Part shown: piece after piece, positions 1-8,845 of the stretch
Numbering within the stretch: the first letter of the stretch is position 1
Layout: the number at the start of each line of letters is the position of its first letter
Assembly (NCBI RefSeq): GCF_008704655.1
Contig: NZ_CP023688.1
Coordinates: forward strand, 372,001-436,000
Source: Streptomyces rimosus
GTDB lineage: Bacteria > Actinomycetota > Actinomycetes > Streptomycetales > Streptomycetaceae
Length of the DNA: 64,000 bases
Direction: 5' to 3'
Made by a program: the position numbers and the translations under genes
The notes under the pieces: generated by a model
What the model was told of the DNA's origin: nothing
The model's database searches: none
Seen by the model: only the letters and a program-made list of their open reading frames with translations

Positions 1-1
1 G

Positions 2-1717
2 GACGCGACCGGTCCGGCCGCTCTCCGGTCCGCCGAGGAACTGATCGCGGACGGCGGTATCGTCGCCGTCAAAGGTCTGGGCGGCTACCAGCTCGTCTGC
101 GACGCGGAACAGGCACCGGCCGTGCTGCGCCTGCGCCGCCGCAAGCACCGGCCGCACAAACCGCTCGCCGTGATGGTCGCCGATCTGGCCGCGGCCCACC
201 GCATCGCCCGGCCCACCCGTACCGAAAGCCGCCTGCTCGTCTCCCCCGCCCGGCCCGTGGTGCTGGTCACGGACGGACCGTCCGGCGGGACGGCCGCCGG
301 GGCCGTCCATCCCGGCACCGGACGCGTCGGGCTCTTCCTGCCCTCGACCGGGCTTCACCACCTTCTCCTGCGCGACCTGGACCGGCCGCTGGTGGTCACC
401 AGCGGCAATCTCGCCGGCGAACCGATCGCGACCGCGGACGCCGACGCCCGCGAACGCCTCGCCGGGATCGCCGACGGCTTCCTGGCCCACAACCGTCCGA
501 TCGCCGCCCGCTACGACGACTCCGTGACGCAGGCCGTACGAGGACATGTCCTGACCATCCGGCGGGCCCGCGGATATGCCCCCGCTCCCCTGCGGCTCCC
601 GGTGCCGACCCGTACGCCGGTCGTGGCAGCCGGTGCGCAGAGCAAGCACACCGTGACGGTGGCCGTCGGCGGCAGCGCCGTGACGGGCCCGCACACCGGG
701 GACCTGTCCGACGCCCGCACCATGGAAGCCTTCGAGCGCTGCTACGCGGACCTCGTGGCCCTCACCGGCGTGACTCCGCAGGCCGTGGCACACGACCTGC
801 ACCCCGGCTACCTGTCCACCCAGTGGGCGGCTGCGCATTTCGCGCCCGAGCGGCGCGTCGCGGTCCAGCACCACCACGCCCACATCGCCGCCTGCGCCGC
901 CGAGCACCGGCTGCGCGGCCCCTTCCTCGGCATCGCCTACGACGGCCTGGGCTTCGGGGACGACGGCACGCTGTGGGGCGGTGAAATCCTGGTCGCCGAC
1001 TACACCGGTTATCGGCGCGTCGGCCGCTTCGCCACCGCTCCGCTGCCCGGCGGCGAGGCCGCGGTCCGGCGCCCGGCGCGGATGGCGCTCGGCTACCTCC
1101 ACGGCCTCGAACCGCTCGGTGTGCCGCCTCCGTCACCCGAACTGGCCCGGCAGTTCACCGAGCGGCTGGACGCACGCGAGGTCACCACGGTCCGCACCAT
1201 GGTCGTACGTGGCCTCAACTGCCCCCGCGCCTCCAGCGCCGGCCGCCTCTTCGACGCCGCTGCCGCCCTGCTCGGACTCGTCCCCGGTGAGATCTCCTAC
1301 GAGGGGCAGGCCGCCGTAGCCCTGGAGAACGCCGCCGGCACCGCGCGCCACGCCGCCCTGCCCTGGCGCCTGATCCGCGCCGACGGGCTGTGGGTCTACG
1401 ACCCGGCACCCACCCTGACCGCCCTCCTCGGCCAACTCGGCGCCGGCACACCCGTACCGCTGCTGGCCGCCGCCTTCCACACCACGATCGCCGAAGTCAC
1501 GGCCGCACTGGCCGAGCGGGCCGTCGCCGGTGGCGCCCCGCGCACCGTCTGCCTGGCGGGCGGCTGCTTCGTCAACCGCCGTCTGCTGAGCGACGTGCGG
1601 CGGCTGCTGCGCGCCCAGGGCATGCGGGTGCTGGCCGGCAGCGCCGTGCCCGTCGGGGACGGCGGCATCAGCTACGGCCAGGCGGTGATCGCCGCCGCCC
1701 GCCTGAAAGGGGGCTGA
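2..1717 (+). CDS. hypF: HypF carbamoyltransferase, 5' end outside window
   Basis: HypF makes the carbamoyl-adenylate/thiocarbamate that becomes the cyanide ligand of [NiFe]-hydrogenase. The reading frame is open to the left edge, so the GTG at 122 is internal. About 571 of the usual 750-780 residues are present; the acylphosphatase and zinc-finger parts lie outside. The visible N-terminus is the YrdC-like domain (GGIVAVKGLGGYQL, then RRRKHRPHKPLAVM). The C-terminal half is the Kae1-like domain with metal-binding HDLHPGY and VQHHHAHI, then AYDGLGFGDDGTLWGGE and LAGGCFVNRRLL. It is followed 6 nt later by hypC. No hypD or hypE follows, so the rest of the hyp set is presumably to the left. Confidence 0.95.
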   Translation, partial: DATGPAALRSAEELIADGGIVAVKGLGGYQLVCDAEQAPAVLRLRRRKHRPHKPLAVMVADLAAAHRIARPTRTESRLLVSPARPVVLVTDGPSGGTAAGAVHPGTGRVGLFLPSTGLHHLLLRDLDRPLVVTSGNLAGEPIATADADARERLAGIADGFLAHNRPIAARYDDSVTQAVRGHVLTIRRARGYAPAPLRLPVPTRTPVVAAGAQSKHTVTVAVGGSAVTGPHTGDLSDARTMEAFERCYADLVALTGVTPQAVAHDLHPGYLSTQWAAAHFAPERRVAVQHHHAHIAACAAEHRLRGPFLGIAYDGLGFGDDGTLWGGEILVADYTGYRRVGRFATAPLPGGEAAVRRPARMALGYLHGLEPLGVPPPSPELARQFTERLDAREVTTVRTMVVRGLNCPRASSAGRLFDAAAALLGLVPGEISYEGQAAVALENAAGTARHAALPWRLIRADGLWVYDPAPTLTALLGQLGAGTPVPLLAAAFHTTIAEVTAALAERAVAGGAPRTVCLAGGCFVNRRLLSDVRRLLRAQGMRVLAGSAVPVGDGGISYGQAVIAAARLKGG

Positions 1718-1723
1718 CACCAC

Positions 1724-2008
1724 ATGTGCCTGGGCATCCCGGGACGCGTCCTGGAGACGTACGAGAGCGCCGGACTGCGCATGGCCCGCGTGGACTTCGG
1801 CGGCATCCGCCGCGAAGCGTGCCTGGAGTACACGCCGGAGGCCGGCGTCGGCGACTACGTCGTCGTGCACGTCGGCTTCGCCATCACCACCGTCGACGAG
1901 ACCGAGGCGGCCCGCACGCTCGCCGTACTGCGGGCGATGTCGGACGCCGTGGCGGGCGAGCTGGGCGAACCGCTGCCCGCCGGGAAATCCACCGAGGAGT
2001 CAGGATAA
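1724..2008 (+). CDS. hypC: HypC/HybG/HupF hydrogenase maturation chaperone
   Basis: Small 94-residue chaperone that carries the Fe(CN)2CO unit with HypD and binds the hydrogenase large-subunit precursor. The protein starts MCLGIPGRV; Cys2 directly after the initiator Met is the functional cysteine of the family. An AAAGGGGG ribosome site lies within the end of hypF. Its TAA stop overlaps the ATG of the next gene (TAATG), so the three genes are translationally coupled. HypC alone without HypD downstream is unusual in layout but not in sequence. Confidence 0.95.
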   Translation: MCLGIPGRVLETYESAGLRMARVDFGGIRREACLEYTPEAGVGDYVVVHVGFAITTVDETEAARTLAVLRAMSDAVAGELGEPLPAGKSTEESG

Positions 2009-2847
2009 TGGTCACCACCTCGCCCCAGCAGGGCCCGTTCGCGCTCTCCCACGGTGCGACGGCCCACCGCTCGGCCCTCATCACCGCCGAGACCCGTCCC
2101 TCGCCGCTCATCCGGTACCACGCGCTGATCGTCGGCATCGAGGGGGTGGTCACCGACACCGCGCGCATCCACGCCGGGGCCTGGCAGCGCACCTTCGACA
2201 CCTTCTTCCGGCGGGCCGAGCACCTCCCGCGGCACATCACCCGGCCCTTCGATCCGGACGGCGACTTCCGCCGGTTCTTCCAGGGACGCGCCCGCGCCGA
2301 CGGTGTCCAGGCGTTCCTGAGCGCGCGCGGCATCCCGCCGCCGGAGGACGAAGGCGCCTGGGCACCGGCGAGCCGTACCGTGCGGACGCTCGTCGCCCAG
2401 GAGGACCGGCTGTTCGACGCGTACATGCAGCGCCACGGTGTGCCCGTCTGGCCGGACAGCCTGCGGCTGGTCGGCGCCATGCGCCGGCACGCGGTGCCGG
2501 TCGCCGCGGTGTCCGCCTCCCGCCGCGCGCACGCCCTGCTGGCGGCGGCGGGCGTACAGCACCGCTTCGACGCCGTGGTGGACGGGCGCGACCGGGCCCG
2601 TCCGCGCCACTCCGCCGGTCCCGACCCGGCCCTGCTGCGGGAGGCCGTCCGGCGGTTGCGGGCCACGCCCCTGCGCACCGCCGTGGTGGTCGCTGCGCCC
2701 GCCTGGGTGACCGCGGCCCGGCGGTGCGGCTTCGGTCTCGTGGTCGGCCTGGACCGGGAGGGCCGGGCGGAGTACGCGGGCGAACTCTACGAGCGGGGCG
2801 CCGGTCACGTGGTGGGCGGGCTGGCCGAGCTGATTCCCGCCACCTGA
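2008..2847 (+). CDS. HAD-superfamily protein lacking the catalytic aspartates
   Basis: A 279-residue protein with the fold signature of beta-phosphoglucomutase-like HAD phosphatases: ALIVGIEGVVTDT, HAGAWQRTFD, then a Ser/Thr-containing segment (VAAVSASRRAHALLAAAG). In active HADs the first motif reads DxDGVxTDT. Here the two aspartates are Gly and Glu (VGIEGVVTDT), so the nucleophile is missing and ordinary phosphatase activity is unlikely. The start ATG overlaps the hypC stop, so it is probably co-expressed with hypF-hypC. The role is unknown; a regulatory or ligand-binding pseudoenzyme is one possibility. Confidence is high for the fold and low for the function. Confidence 0.8.
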   Translation: MVTTSPQQGPFALSHGATAHRSALITAETRPSPLIRYHALIVGIEGVVTDTARIHAGAWQRTFDTFFRRAEHLPRHITRPFDPDGDFRRFFQGRARADGVQAFLSARGIPPPEDEGAWAPASRTVRTLVAQEDRLFDAYMQRHGVPVWPDSLRLVGAMRRHAVPVAAVSASRRAHALLAAAGVQHRFDAVVDGRDRARPRHSAGPDPALLREAVRRLRATPLRTAVVVAAPAWVTAARRCGFGLVVGLDREGRAEYAGELYERGAGHVVGGLAELIPAT

Positions 2848-2967
2848 CGTACGTCCTCGGCCGAGGGCCAGGGCCGAGTGGCCCGGGCCGGTCCCGTACG
2901 GCCCATGGGAAGCCCCGCGCGGGCCACGGAATCTGGAAGCAGAACCCGTTCCAGCCGAGGAGCTGCG

Positions 2968-5661
2968 ATGACGAGCACCGAGCGGCCCGGAAACAGTGTG
3001 TACGCGCTGCTGTCCGACGGCACCACGGTCCGCATACGGCCCGCCTGCCCGGAGGACCGGGAACGGGTGCTGCGCCTGTTCACCGGCATGTCCCCGGAGA
3101 ATCTGCGGCTGCGGTTCTTCACCGCGGGGCCCGGGTCCGCGGAGGCAGCCGCGGAACGCATCAGCTCCCCCGGCGCCCCGGGCGACCACGCTCTGCTCGC
3201 GCTGGTGGGTGACGAGGTCACCGGTACGGCGGAGTTCCACCGCTCCCCCGCCGACCGGGAGACGGCGGACATCGGGCTCGCGGTCGCCGACGCCTGGCAC
3301 GGCCGCGGCATCGGGACCCTACTGCTGGAGCATCTGGTGCACGCCGCCCGCGCTGCCGGCATCCGCAGGTTCACCGCCGACGCCCTGACCGAGAACCACC
3401 TCATGCTCAAGGTGATCTCCGATCTCGGCCTGCGCACCGCGCGGCGCTTCCACGGCCCCGAGGTCCGCTGCACCATCGAACTCACCGAGGACGAGCCGTA
3501 TCTGAGCGCGGTGGACGAACGCGGGCGCGCCGCCGGTGTCGCCAGCCTGGAGCCGCTGCTGCGGCCCGCCTCGGTCGTCGTGATCGGCGCCGGCCGGTCA
3601 CCGTCATCGGTCGGCCGCGCACTCCTCGGCAACCTCCGGGCCCACGGCTTCACCGGACAGCTCGCCGCCGTCAACCCGCACGCCGACGCCATCGACGGCA
3701 CACCCTGTCACCCGTCCGTCGGCCAACTCCCCTACGTCCCGGACCTGGCGGTCCTGGCCGTCCCCGCCACCGCCGTACCCGATGCCGCCGAACAGTGCGG
3801 CAAACACGGTGTGAAGGCCCTGGTCACCGTCGCCTCCGGACTCGACGACGGCCAGGCGGCGGAGCTGCTGGCCGCCTGCCGGCGCCACGGGATGCGGCTG
3901 GTGGGCCCCAACTGCCTGGGCCTGGCCAACACCGAGCAGACCGTACGGCTGGACGCGACCTTCGCCGCGGCACCACCCCGTGCGGGCACCGCCGGGGTCG
4001 CCGTGCAGTCCGGCGGGGTGGGCATCGCGCTGCTCGGCGCGCTGTCCCGGCTCGGCATCGGCGTGTCCTCCTTCGTCTCGCTCGGCGACAAGTACGACGT
4101 CAGCGGCAACGACCTGTTGCAGTGGTGGGAGAGCGACGGCGTCACCGATCTGGCGCTGCTGCACCTGGAGTCGTTCGGCAACCCGCGCGGCTTCTCCCGC
4201 ACCGCGCGCCGGGTGGCCCGTACGGTGCCCGTCCTGACCGTGGACGCGGGCCGTTCGGAGGCCGGGCGCCGTGCCGCCGCCTCGCACACCTCCGCGATCG
4301 TCACTCCCACCATGACCCGCCGGGCCCTGTTCCAGCAGGCCGGGATCATCGCCACCGACAGCGTCGGTGATCTCGTCGCCACCGCCGCCCTGCTGCGTTC
4401 CCAGCCACTGCCGGCCGGTGCGCGCGTCGCCGTGGTCAGCAACGCGGGCGGCGCGGCCGTCCTGGCCGCCGACGCCTGTGCCGAAGCCGGACTGACGATC
4501 CCGGAGCTGCCGGGGCCGCTCATCGCCGACCTGCTCGGCGTGCTCCCGCCCACGGCCCGGGCCGTCAACCCGGTGGACACCACGGCCGCCGTCTCCGGGA
4601 AGCAGCTGGCGGCCTGCCTGGACCTGCTGGCCCGGCACGGCGCCGTGGACGCCGTAATCGTCGCGCTGGTCCCCACCGCCCTGTCCGCCGCGACCGGGGA
4701 CGACCCGGCCAGGGCCCTCGTCCCGCCGTCCGGGACGAGGGCCCGGCCACTCGCCGCGGTCCTCCTCGACCAGGCCGAGCCCGTACGGCTGCTCCAAGGC
4801 GGTGCCGCCACCGTTCCGGCGTACGCCGAACCGTCGTCCGCCGCGCGGGCACTGGCCCGCGCCGTCTCGTACGCCCACTGGCGTGCCGAGCCGTCGGGCA
4901 CGGTACCGGCCTTGGATGGCGTGGACAGCGCAACGGCCGCCGCGCTCGTGGCCGACTTCCTGGCCCGCAATCCAAACGGTGGCTGGGCCGGGCCCCAGTT
5001 GTGCGCGGCGCTGCTGGACGCGTACGGCATTCCGCAGTCGCCGTGGGCATGGGTCACCGGCCCCGACGCGGCGGCGGCCGCGGCCGAACGGCTCGGCGGC
5101 GGCCGGATGGCGCTCAAGGCGTACTGGCCCGGACTGCTGCACAAGACCGACGTGGGAGCGCTGCGCCTGGACCTGGAAGGACCGCGGAGCATCCGCGACG
5201 CGTACACGGAACTGGCCCGGAACTTCGCCGGTGTGATGACGGGGGCGGTGGTGCAGCCGATGGCCGCACGCGGCATCGAACTGGTCGCGGGCGTCGTCCA
5301 GGACCAGGTGTTCGGGCCCCTGGTGCTCTTCGGCCTCGGCGGCACCGCCACCGAGGTCCTGGCCGACCACGCCGCCCGCCTCGCGCCGCTCACCGACCTG
5401 GACGCGCACGCGCTGATCACCGCTCCCCGGTGCGCGCCCCTGCTGTTCGGCCACCGCACCGGCCGGACGGCGGACCTCGAAGGGCTCGAACAGCTGCTGC
5501 TGCGCCTGTCCCGGATGGCCTGCGACCTTCCCCAGCTGGCCGAGGCCGACCTCAATCCCGTACTCGTCCGGCCGGACGCCGTCCTGCCCCTGGACGTCCG
5601 TATCCGCCTGCTCCCGCACACCGCGCGGAACCCGTATCTGCGCCGGCTGCGCGCCCGCTGA
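2968..5661 (+). CDS. PatA-type protein acetyltransferase: GNAT fused to NDP-forming acyl-CoA synthetase
   Basis: An 897-residue fusion. Residues ~15-165 are a GNAT acetyltransferase (TVRIRPACPEDRERVLRLF; acetyl-CoA loop AWHGRGIGTLLLEHLV). Residues ~190-650 are the CoA-binding and ligase domains of ADP-forming acetyl-CoA synthetases (SVVVIGAGRSPSSVGRALL; AASHTSAIV with the phosphohistidine-position His). Residues ~690-890 are ATP-grasp (MALKAYWPGLLHKTDVGALRL). An N-terminal GNAT is the arrangement of Streptomyces PatA-like enzymes that acetylate AMP-forming acyl-CoA synthetases. ATG 2968 is chosen over upstream GTG codons because GAGGAG sits just before it. It is followed 24 nt later by the universal stress gene. 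Confidence 0.88.
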   Translation: MTSTERPGNSVYALLSDGTTVRIRPACPEDRERVLRLFTGMSPENLRLRFFTAGPGSAEAAAERISSPGAPGDHALLALVGDEVTGTAEFHRSPADRETADIGLAVADAWHGRGIGTLLLEHLVHAARAAGIRRFTADALTENHLMLKVISDLGLRTARRFHGPEVRCTIELTEDEPYLSAVDERGRAAGVASLEPLLRPASVVVIGAGRSPSSVGRALLGNLRAHGFTGQLAAVNPHADAIDGTPCHPSVGQLPYVPDLAVLAVPATAVPDAAEQCGKHGVKALVTVASGLDDGQAAELLAACRRHGMRLVGPNCLGLANTEQTVRLDATFAAAPPRAGTAGVAVQSGGVGIALLGALSRLGIGVSSFVSLGDKYDVSGNDLLQWWESDGVTDLALLHLESFGNPRGFSRTARRVARTVPVLTVDAGRSEAGRRAAASHTSAIVTPTMTRRALFQQAGIIATDSVGDLVATAALLRSQPLPAGARVAVVSNAGGAAVLAADACAEAGLTIPELPGPLIADLLGVLPPTARAVNPVDTTAAVSGKQLAACLDLLARHGAVDAVIVALVPTALSAATGDDPARALVPPSGTRARPLAAVLLDQAEPVRLLQGGAATVPAYAEPSSAARALARAVSYAHWRAEPSGTVPALDGVDSATAAALVADFLARNPNGGWAGPQLCAALLDAYGIPQSPWAWVTGPDAAAAAAERLGGGRMALKAYWPGLLHKTDVGALRLDLEGPRSIRDAYTELARNFAGVMTGAVVQPMAARGIELVAGVVQDQVFGPLVLFGLGGTATEVLADHAARLAPLTDLDAHALITAPRCAPLLFGHRTGRTADLEGLEQLLLRLSRMACDLPQLAEADLNPVLVRPDAVLPLDVRIRLLPHTARNPYLRRLRAR

Positions 5662-5685
5662 CCGGCTCCGCCCCAGGAGGCTGTG

Positions 5686-6582
5686 ATGACCCGAGCATCA
5701 ACCCCCTTCTCCCACCGGGTGATCGTCGGATTCGACGGCTCCGACCCTGCCGTACGCGCCCTCGACCACGCCACCGACGAGGCCGCCCGCCGCGGCACCG
5801 CACTGGAGATCATCTGCGGCTGGCCCTGGGGCAAGCACCCGCTGCCCGACTACGGCGTCACCGACGACACCGGCAAGCTCCTCTACAGCAGCGCCCGCCG
5901 CATGATGGACACCGCCATCGAACGCGTGCGGGCCCGCGCCGCCCAGGTGGCCGTCAGCGAGACCCTGACGACGGAGACGGCGGCGCGCGCCCTGCTGCGC
6001 TGCGGACGCGACGCCGCCCTCACCGTGGTCGGCACCCGCGGCCACGGCGGCTTCGCCGGACTGCTGCTGGGCTCGGTGAGCCTGCGCGTGGCGGCCCACT
6101 GCACCACGCCGCTCATGGTCGTACGCGGCGATCAGGACGCCGACGAGCACCACCGCGTCCTCATCGGCGTCGCATCCGACGCGGACACCGACGCCCTCCA
6201 CTTCGCCTTCCGGGAAGCCAGGCGGCGCGGATGCGCCCTACGGGTGCTGCACGCCTGGCAGTCCCCCGCGGCACCCCATGGCTCCCACGCCGCGTCGTAC
6301 CACCTGTCCCGGGACGAACTGGAGCAGCTGCGCAAGGGAGCCGAAACGGTTTCGCAGCACGCCGTCGCACCGCTGCGCGAGGCCTACCCGGACATCGACG
6401 TCCACCCGGACACGGTCTGCCTGGGCGCGGGCAAAGCCCTCGTGGAAGCGAGCCGGAACGCCGACGTGGCCGTACTGGCCGCCCACCGCCGCCCCCGTCA
6501 CATCGGCCTGCAACTCGGCCCGGTCACCCACGCGATGCTGCACCACGCGCACTGCCCGGTCGTCCTCGTACCCGTTGGCTGA
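5686..6582 (+). CDS. Tandem universal stress protein (two Usp domains)
   Basis: 298 residues with two UspA domains, ~8-145 and ~155-297. Domain 1 begins VIVGFDGSDPAVRALDHA and carries the ATP-binding glycine/serine motif GTRGHGGFAGLLLGSVSLRV. Domain 2 (VLIGVASDADTDALHFAF, ending HCPVVLVPVG) has a poorer nucleotide loop, as is common in tandem Usps. An AGGAGG box at 5675-5680 favours ATG 5686 over GTG 5683. It lies between the PatA-like gene and the CBS-BON gene on the same strand. Such proteins are typical of hypoxia and dormancy regulons in actinomycetes. Confidence 0.92.
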   Translation: MTRASTPFSHRVIVGFDGSDPAVRALDHATDEAARRGTALEIICGWPWGKHPLPDYGVTDDTGKLLYSSARRMMDTAIERVRARAAQVAVSETLTTETAARALLRCGRDAALTVVGTRGHGGFAGLLLGSVSLRVAAHCTTPLMVVRGDQDADEHHRVLIGVASDADTDALHFAFREARRRGCALRVLHAWQSPAAPHGSHAASYHLSRDELEQLRKGAETVSQHAVAPLREAYPDIDVHPDTVCLGAGKALVEASRNADVAVLAAHRRPRHIGLQLGPVTHAMLHHAHCPVVLVPVG

Positions 6583-6631
6583 GCGGCGGGCCGTCCCGAG
6601 ACACACCACGGAGCCGGAAGGAGCACAGAAG

Positions 6632-7360
6632 ATGAAGCACCGGCTGATCGACCAGGTCATGAACCGGGACGTCGTCACCACGTCTCCCGAAGTGCCCTTC
6701 AAGGAGGTCGCCGACCTGCTGGCACGGCACGCCATCAGCGGAGTGCCCGTCGTGGACCGGGACGACAAGGTACTGGGCGTGGTCTCCGAGACCGACCTGA
6801 TGTCCCACCAGGCCGCGCGGGACGACGACGCGCCGCGCCCGTGGTACGCGCTGCGCCGCCGCGCCAAGAGCGCCCGCGCGGCGCGGACGAAGGCCGGAGG
6901 CCGGACGGCCGGTGACCTGATGACCTCTCCCGCCGTCACCATCGGCCCCCGCCGGACCGTCGCCGAGGCCGCCCGGACCATGGCCGCGCACCGCGTCGAA
7001 CGCCTCCCGGTGATCGACGAGGAGGGACGGCTCATGGGCATCGTCACCCGCAGCGACCTGCTCTCCGTCTTCCGCCGTCCCGACGGGGAGGTACGCGACG
7101 AGATCGTCGAGGACGTGCTCGTGCGCACGCTGTGGCTCGCCCCGCACACCATCGACGTGCGCGTCCTCGACGGCGTCGTCACCCTCACGGGCAAGCTTCA
7201 GCGCCGCAGCGAGGTCCCCATCGCGATTCGGCTGACCGGCCGCGTCGACGGCGTCGTGAGCGTCATCGACCACCTCTCCTACCAGGAGGACGACTCCCAC
7301 CTGCGTCCCACCGAACAGGCCCTGCACGGCATCACCGAGGAATGGCTGCGGAAGATCTGA
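6632..7360 (+). CDS. CBS-pair protein with C-terminal BON domain
   Basis: 242 residues: two CBS domains (~8-65, VMNRDVVTTSPEVPFKEVAD...GVPVVDRDDKVLGVVSETDL; ~95-150, LMTSPAVTIGPRRTVAEAA...RLPVIDEEGRLMGIVTRSDL) followed by a BON domain (~165-225, VRVLDGVVTLTGKL, VVSVIDHLSY). CBS pairs sense adenylate nucleotides and BON domains usually bind phospholipid, so it may be an energy-sensing regulator. ATG 6632 follows a GGAAGGAG site. It is in the same direction as the Usp gene (49 nt) and the flavodoxin (31 nt), and likely in the same transcription unit. Confidence 0.9.
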   Translation: MKHRLIDQVMNRDVVTTSPEVPFKEVADLLARHAISGVPVVDRDDKVLGVVSETDLMSHQAARDDDAPRPWYALRRRAKSARAARTKAGGRTAGDLMTSPAVTIGPRRTVAEAARTMAAHRVERLPVIDEEGRLMGIVTRSDLLSVFRRPDGEVRDEIVEDVLVRTLWLAPHTIDVRVLDGVVTLTGKLQRRSEVPIAIRLTGRVDGVVSVIDHLSYQEDDSHLRPTEQALHGITEEWLRKI

Positions 7361-7391
7361 CCGGCCCCATTTCTGGAAGGAGTTGAGCCCC

Positions 7392-7934
7392 ATGACCGGA
7401 CAACGCGTTCTCGTCGCCTACGGATCCCTGAACGGTGCGACGGCCGGCATCGCCGAGGAGATCGCGGCGATCCTCGAAAAGGACGGCCTGGCCGCCGAGG
7501 TCCGCTCGGCGGCGGACGTCGACGACCTGTCCGCGTACGACGCGGTCGTCCTCGGCGGCGGCCTGTACGCCGGCCGCTGGCAGCACGACGCCCGGCGCTT
7601 CGCCCGCAGGCTGAAGGCGCCGCTGCGGGAGCGCCCGGTGTGGTGCTTCAGCAGCGGCCCGCTCGATGCCTCCGCCACCCAGAAGGAGATCCCGCCGACC
7701 CGGGCGGTGCGGCGCGCCGTCTCCCGCATCGAGGCGCGCGGCCACACCACGTTCGGCGGCCGCCTCGACCCGCACCCCGAAGGGCGGCTCGCCCGCTCCA
7801 TGGCCAAGCGGGGAATGGCCCACGACTGGCGGGACTTCGACCAGATCCGCGCCTGGGCACACACGGTCGCGACCGACCTGCGCAGGCAGTCGCGGGCTCC
7901 GGGAGACGCCGGACCGGCGGTGGACAAGCGGTGA
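7392..7934 (+). CDS. Flavodoxin-domain protein (HemG/flavodoxin_5-like)
   Basis: 180 residues with the FMN phosphate loop near the N-terminus (VLVAYGSLNGATAGIAEEIA) and later flavin-contacting loops (VVLGGGLYAGRWQHDA, WCFSSGPLD). It resembles the menaquinone-dependent protoporphyrinogen oxidase/flavodoxin-like family often found with universal stress proteins in Streptomyces. ATG 7392 is preferred over TTG 7383 because GGAAGGAG overlaps the latter. It is the last gene of the rightward block and converges with the methyltransferase gene, with 15 nt between stops. Confidence 0.88.
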   Translation: MTGQRVLVAYGSLNGATAGIAEEIAAILEKDGLAAEVRSAADVDDLSAYDAVVLGGGLYAGRWQHDARRFARRLKAPLRERPVWCFSSGPLDASATQKEIPPTRAVRRAVSRIEARGHTTFGGRLDPHPEGRLARSMAKRGMAHDWRDFDQIRAWAHTVATDLRRQSRAPGDAGPAVDKR

Positions 7935-7949
7935 GCCGCGGCCCCGGTG

Positions 7950-8834
7950 TCACGGTGCGAGGGCGTGGCGGATGCGCTGGCCCGCGGGCCCGACGGTGAC
8001 ATGCAGGTGCTGCCACTGGTCGCGAGTGACATCGGGGGGCCAGCCCAGGTCGGCGTAGGGGCGAGGAGTGCGCTGCGCACGGGTGCGCATGAATTCCACC
8101 GGGGCGACGAAGCGCCCGTGCGCCTGACCGACTCCGTCGGCTTCCAGACGCAGGAGAAGATCGTGGCCGAACGGGGTGTCCAGCGGCGCGAGCAGAAGGC
8201 CGCCGGGGCGCAGCTGGTCGAGCCAGGCCGGGGGGACCGTACGGACGGAGGCGGTGGCGAGGATGCGGTCGTACGGTGCGCGGGGCGGGTGGCCGTGCTC
8301 ACCGTCCCCGGTGATGGCGTGCGGGCGCAGGCCGAGGGCGTGGAGACGGGTCCGGGCGTGGTGGGCGAGGCGGGCGTCGATTTCGAGCGTGGTGACGTGA
8401 TCGGCGCCGGCCCGGTGGGCCAGCAGGGCGGTGGTGTAGCCGGTGCCGGTACCGATTTCGAGAACCGTGTGCCCGGGCTCGGGAGCGAGGTGGCGGAGCA
8501 GCTCGACCACGGCGCCAGGGGCGGAGATGCTGGAGGTGAAGGCCCCGTCGGCGGGCCCGGTGGGTGCTACGGAACCGTCGTCGATCTGTGTGATCAGCGG
8601 GACACCGGGCAGGTAGACGGCCTTCAGCCAGGCCCGGGGCTGCCGGACACGGTCGTACAGGCGATAACGCCCATCCTCACCACGGGCAGGCCACCACACC
8701 CGGTCCGGCACGAAGTGCTCCCTCGGCACGGTCAGAAACGCGTCCCGGAGCCAACCACAGCCGTTGAACCCGCGGGGGTGGTGGCTCATCTCCTCGGCAC
8801 AGCGGACGCGCAGGTTCTCGGCGGTCAGCGGCAT
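7950..8834 (-). CDS. Protein-L-isoaspartate O-methyltransferase homologue, RiPP-type
   Basis: 294-residue SAM-dependent methyltransferase. The N-terminal ~75 residues contain AFLTVPREHFVPDRVW. The pre-motif is TSSISAPGAVVELL, motif I is VLEIGTGTGYTTALLAH (~140-156), and the later motif is LDQLRPGGLLLAPL (~208). An extension of ~80 residues ends TVGPAGQRI. PIMTs with such an extension are found beside lanthipeptide, graspetide and imiditide precursors, where they methylate an Asp to give aspartimide/isoaspartate. It starts 11 nt after the stop of the 40-residue peptide gene and has no clear ribosome site of its own, which implies coupling. No lanthionine synthetase or ATP-grasp ligase is nearby. 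It could instead be a repair enzyme, but housekeeping PIMTs are shorter. Confidence 0.85.
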   Translation of the reverse strand: MPLTAENLRVRCAEEMSHHPRGFNGCGWLRDAFLTVPREHFVPDRVWWPARGEDGRYRLYDRVRQPRAWLKAVYLPGVPLITQIDDGSVAPTGPADGAFTSSISAPGAVVELLRHLAPEPGHTVLEIGTGTGYTTALLAHRAGADHVTTLEIDARLAHHARTRLHALGLRPHAITGDGEHGHPPRAPYDRILATASVRTVPPAWLDQLRPGGLLLAPLDTPFGHDLLLRLEADGVGQAHGRFVAPVEFMRTRAQRTPRPYADLGWPPDVTRDQWQHLHVTVGPAGQRIRHALAP

Positions 8835-8845
8835 CGCGCGGCCGG

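Noticed and set aside
122..124. GTG as start of the hypF frame
   Set aside because: The frame continues to the window edge with HypF YrdC-domain sequence (KGLGGYQL), so this GTG is an internal Val codon.
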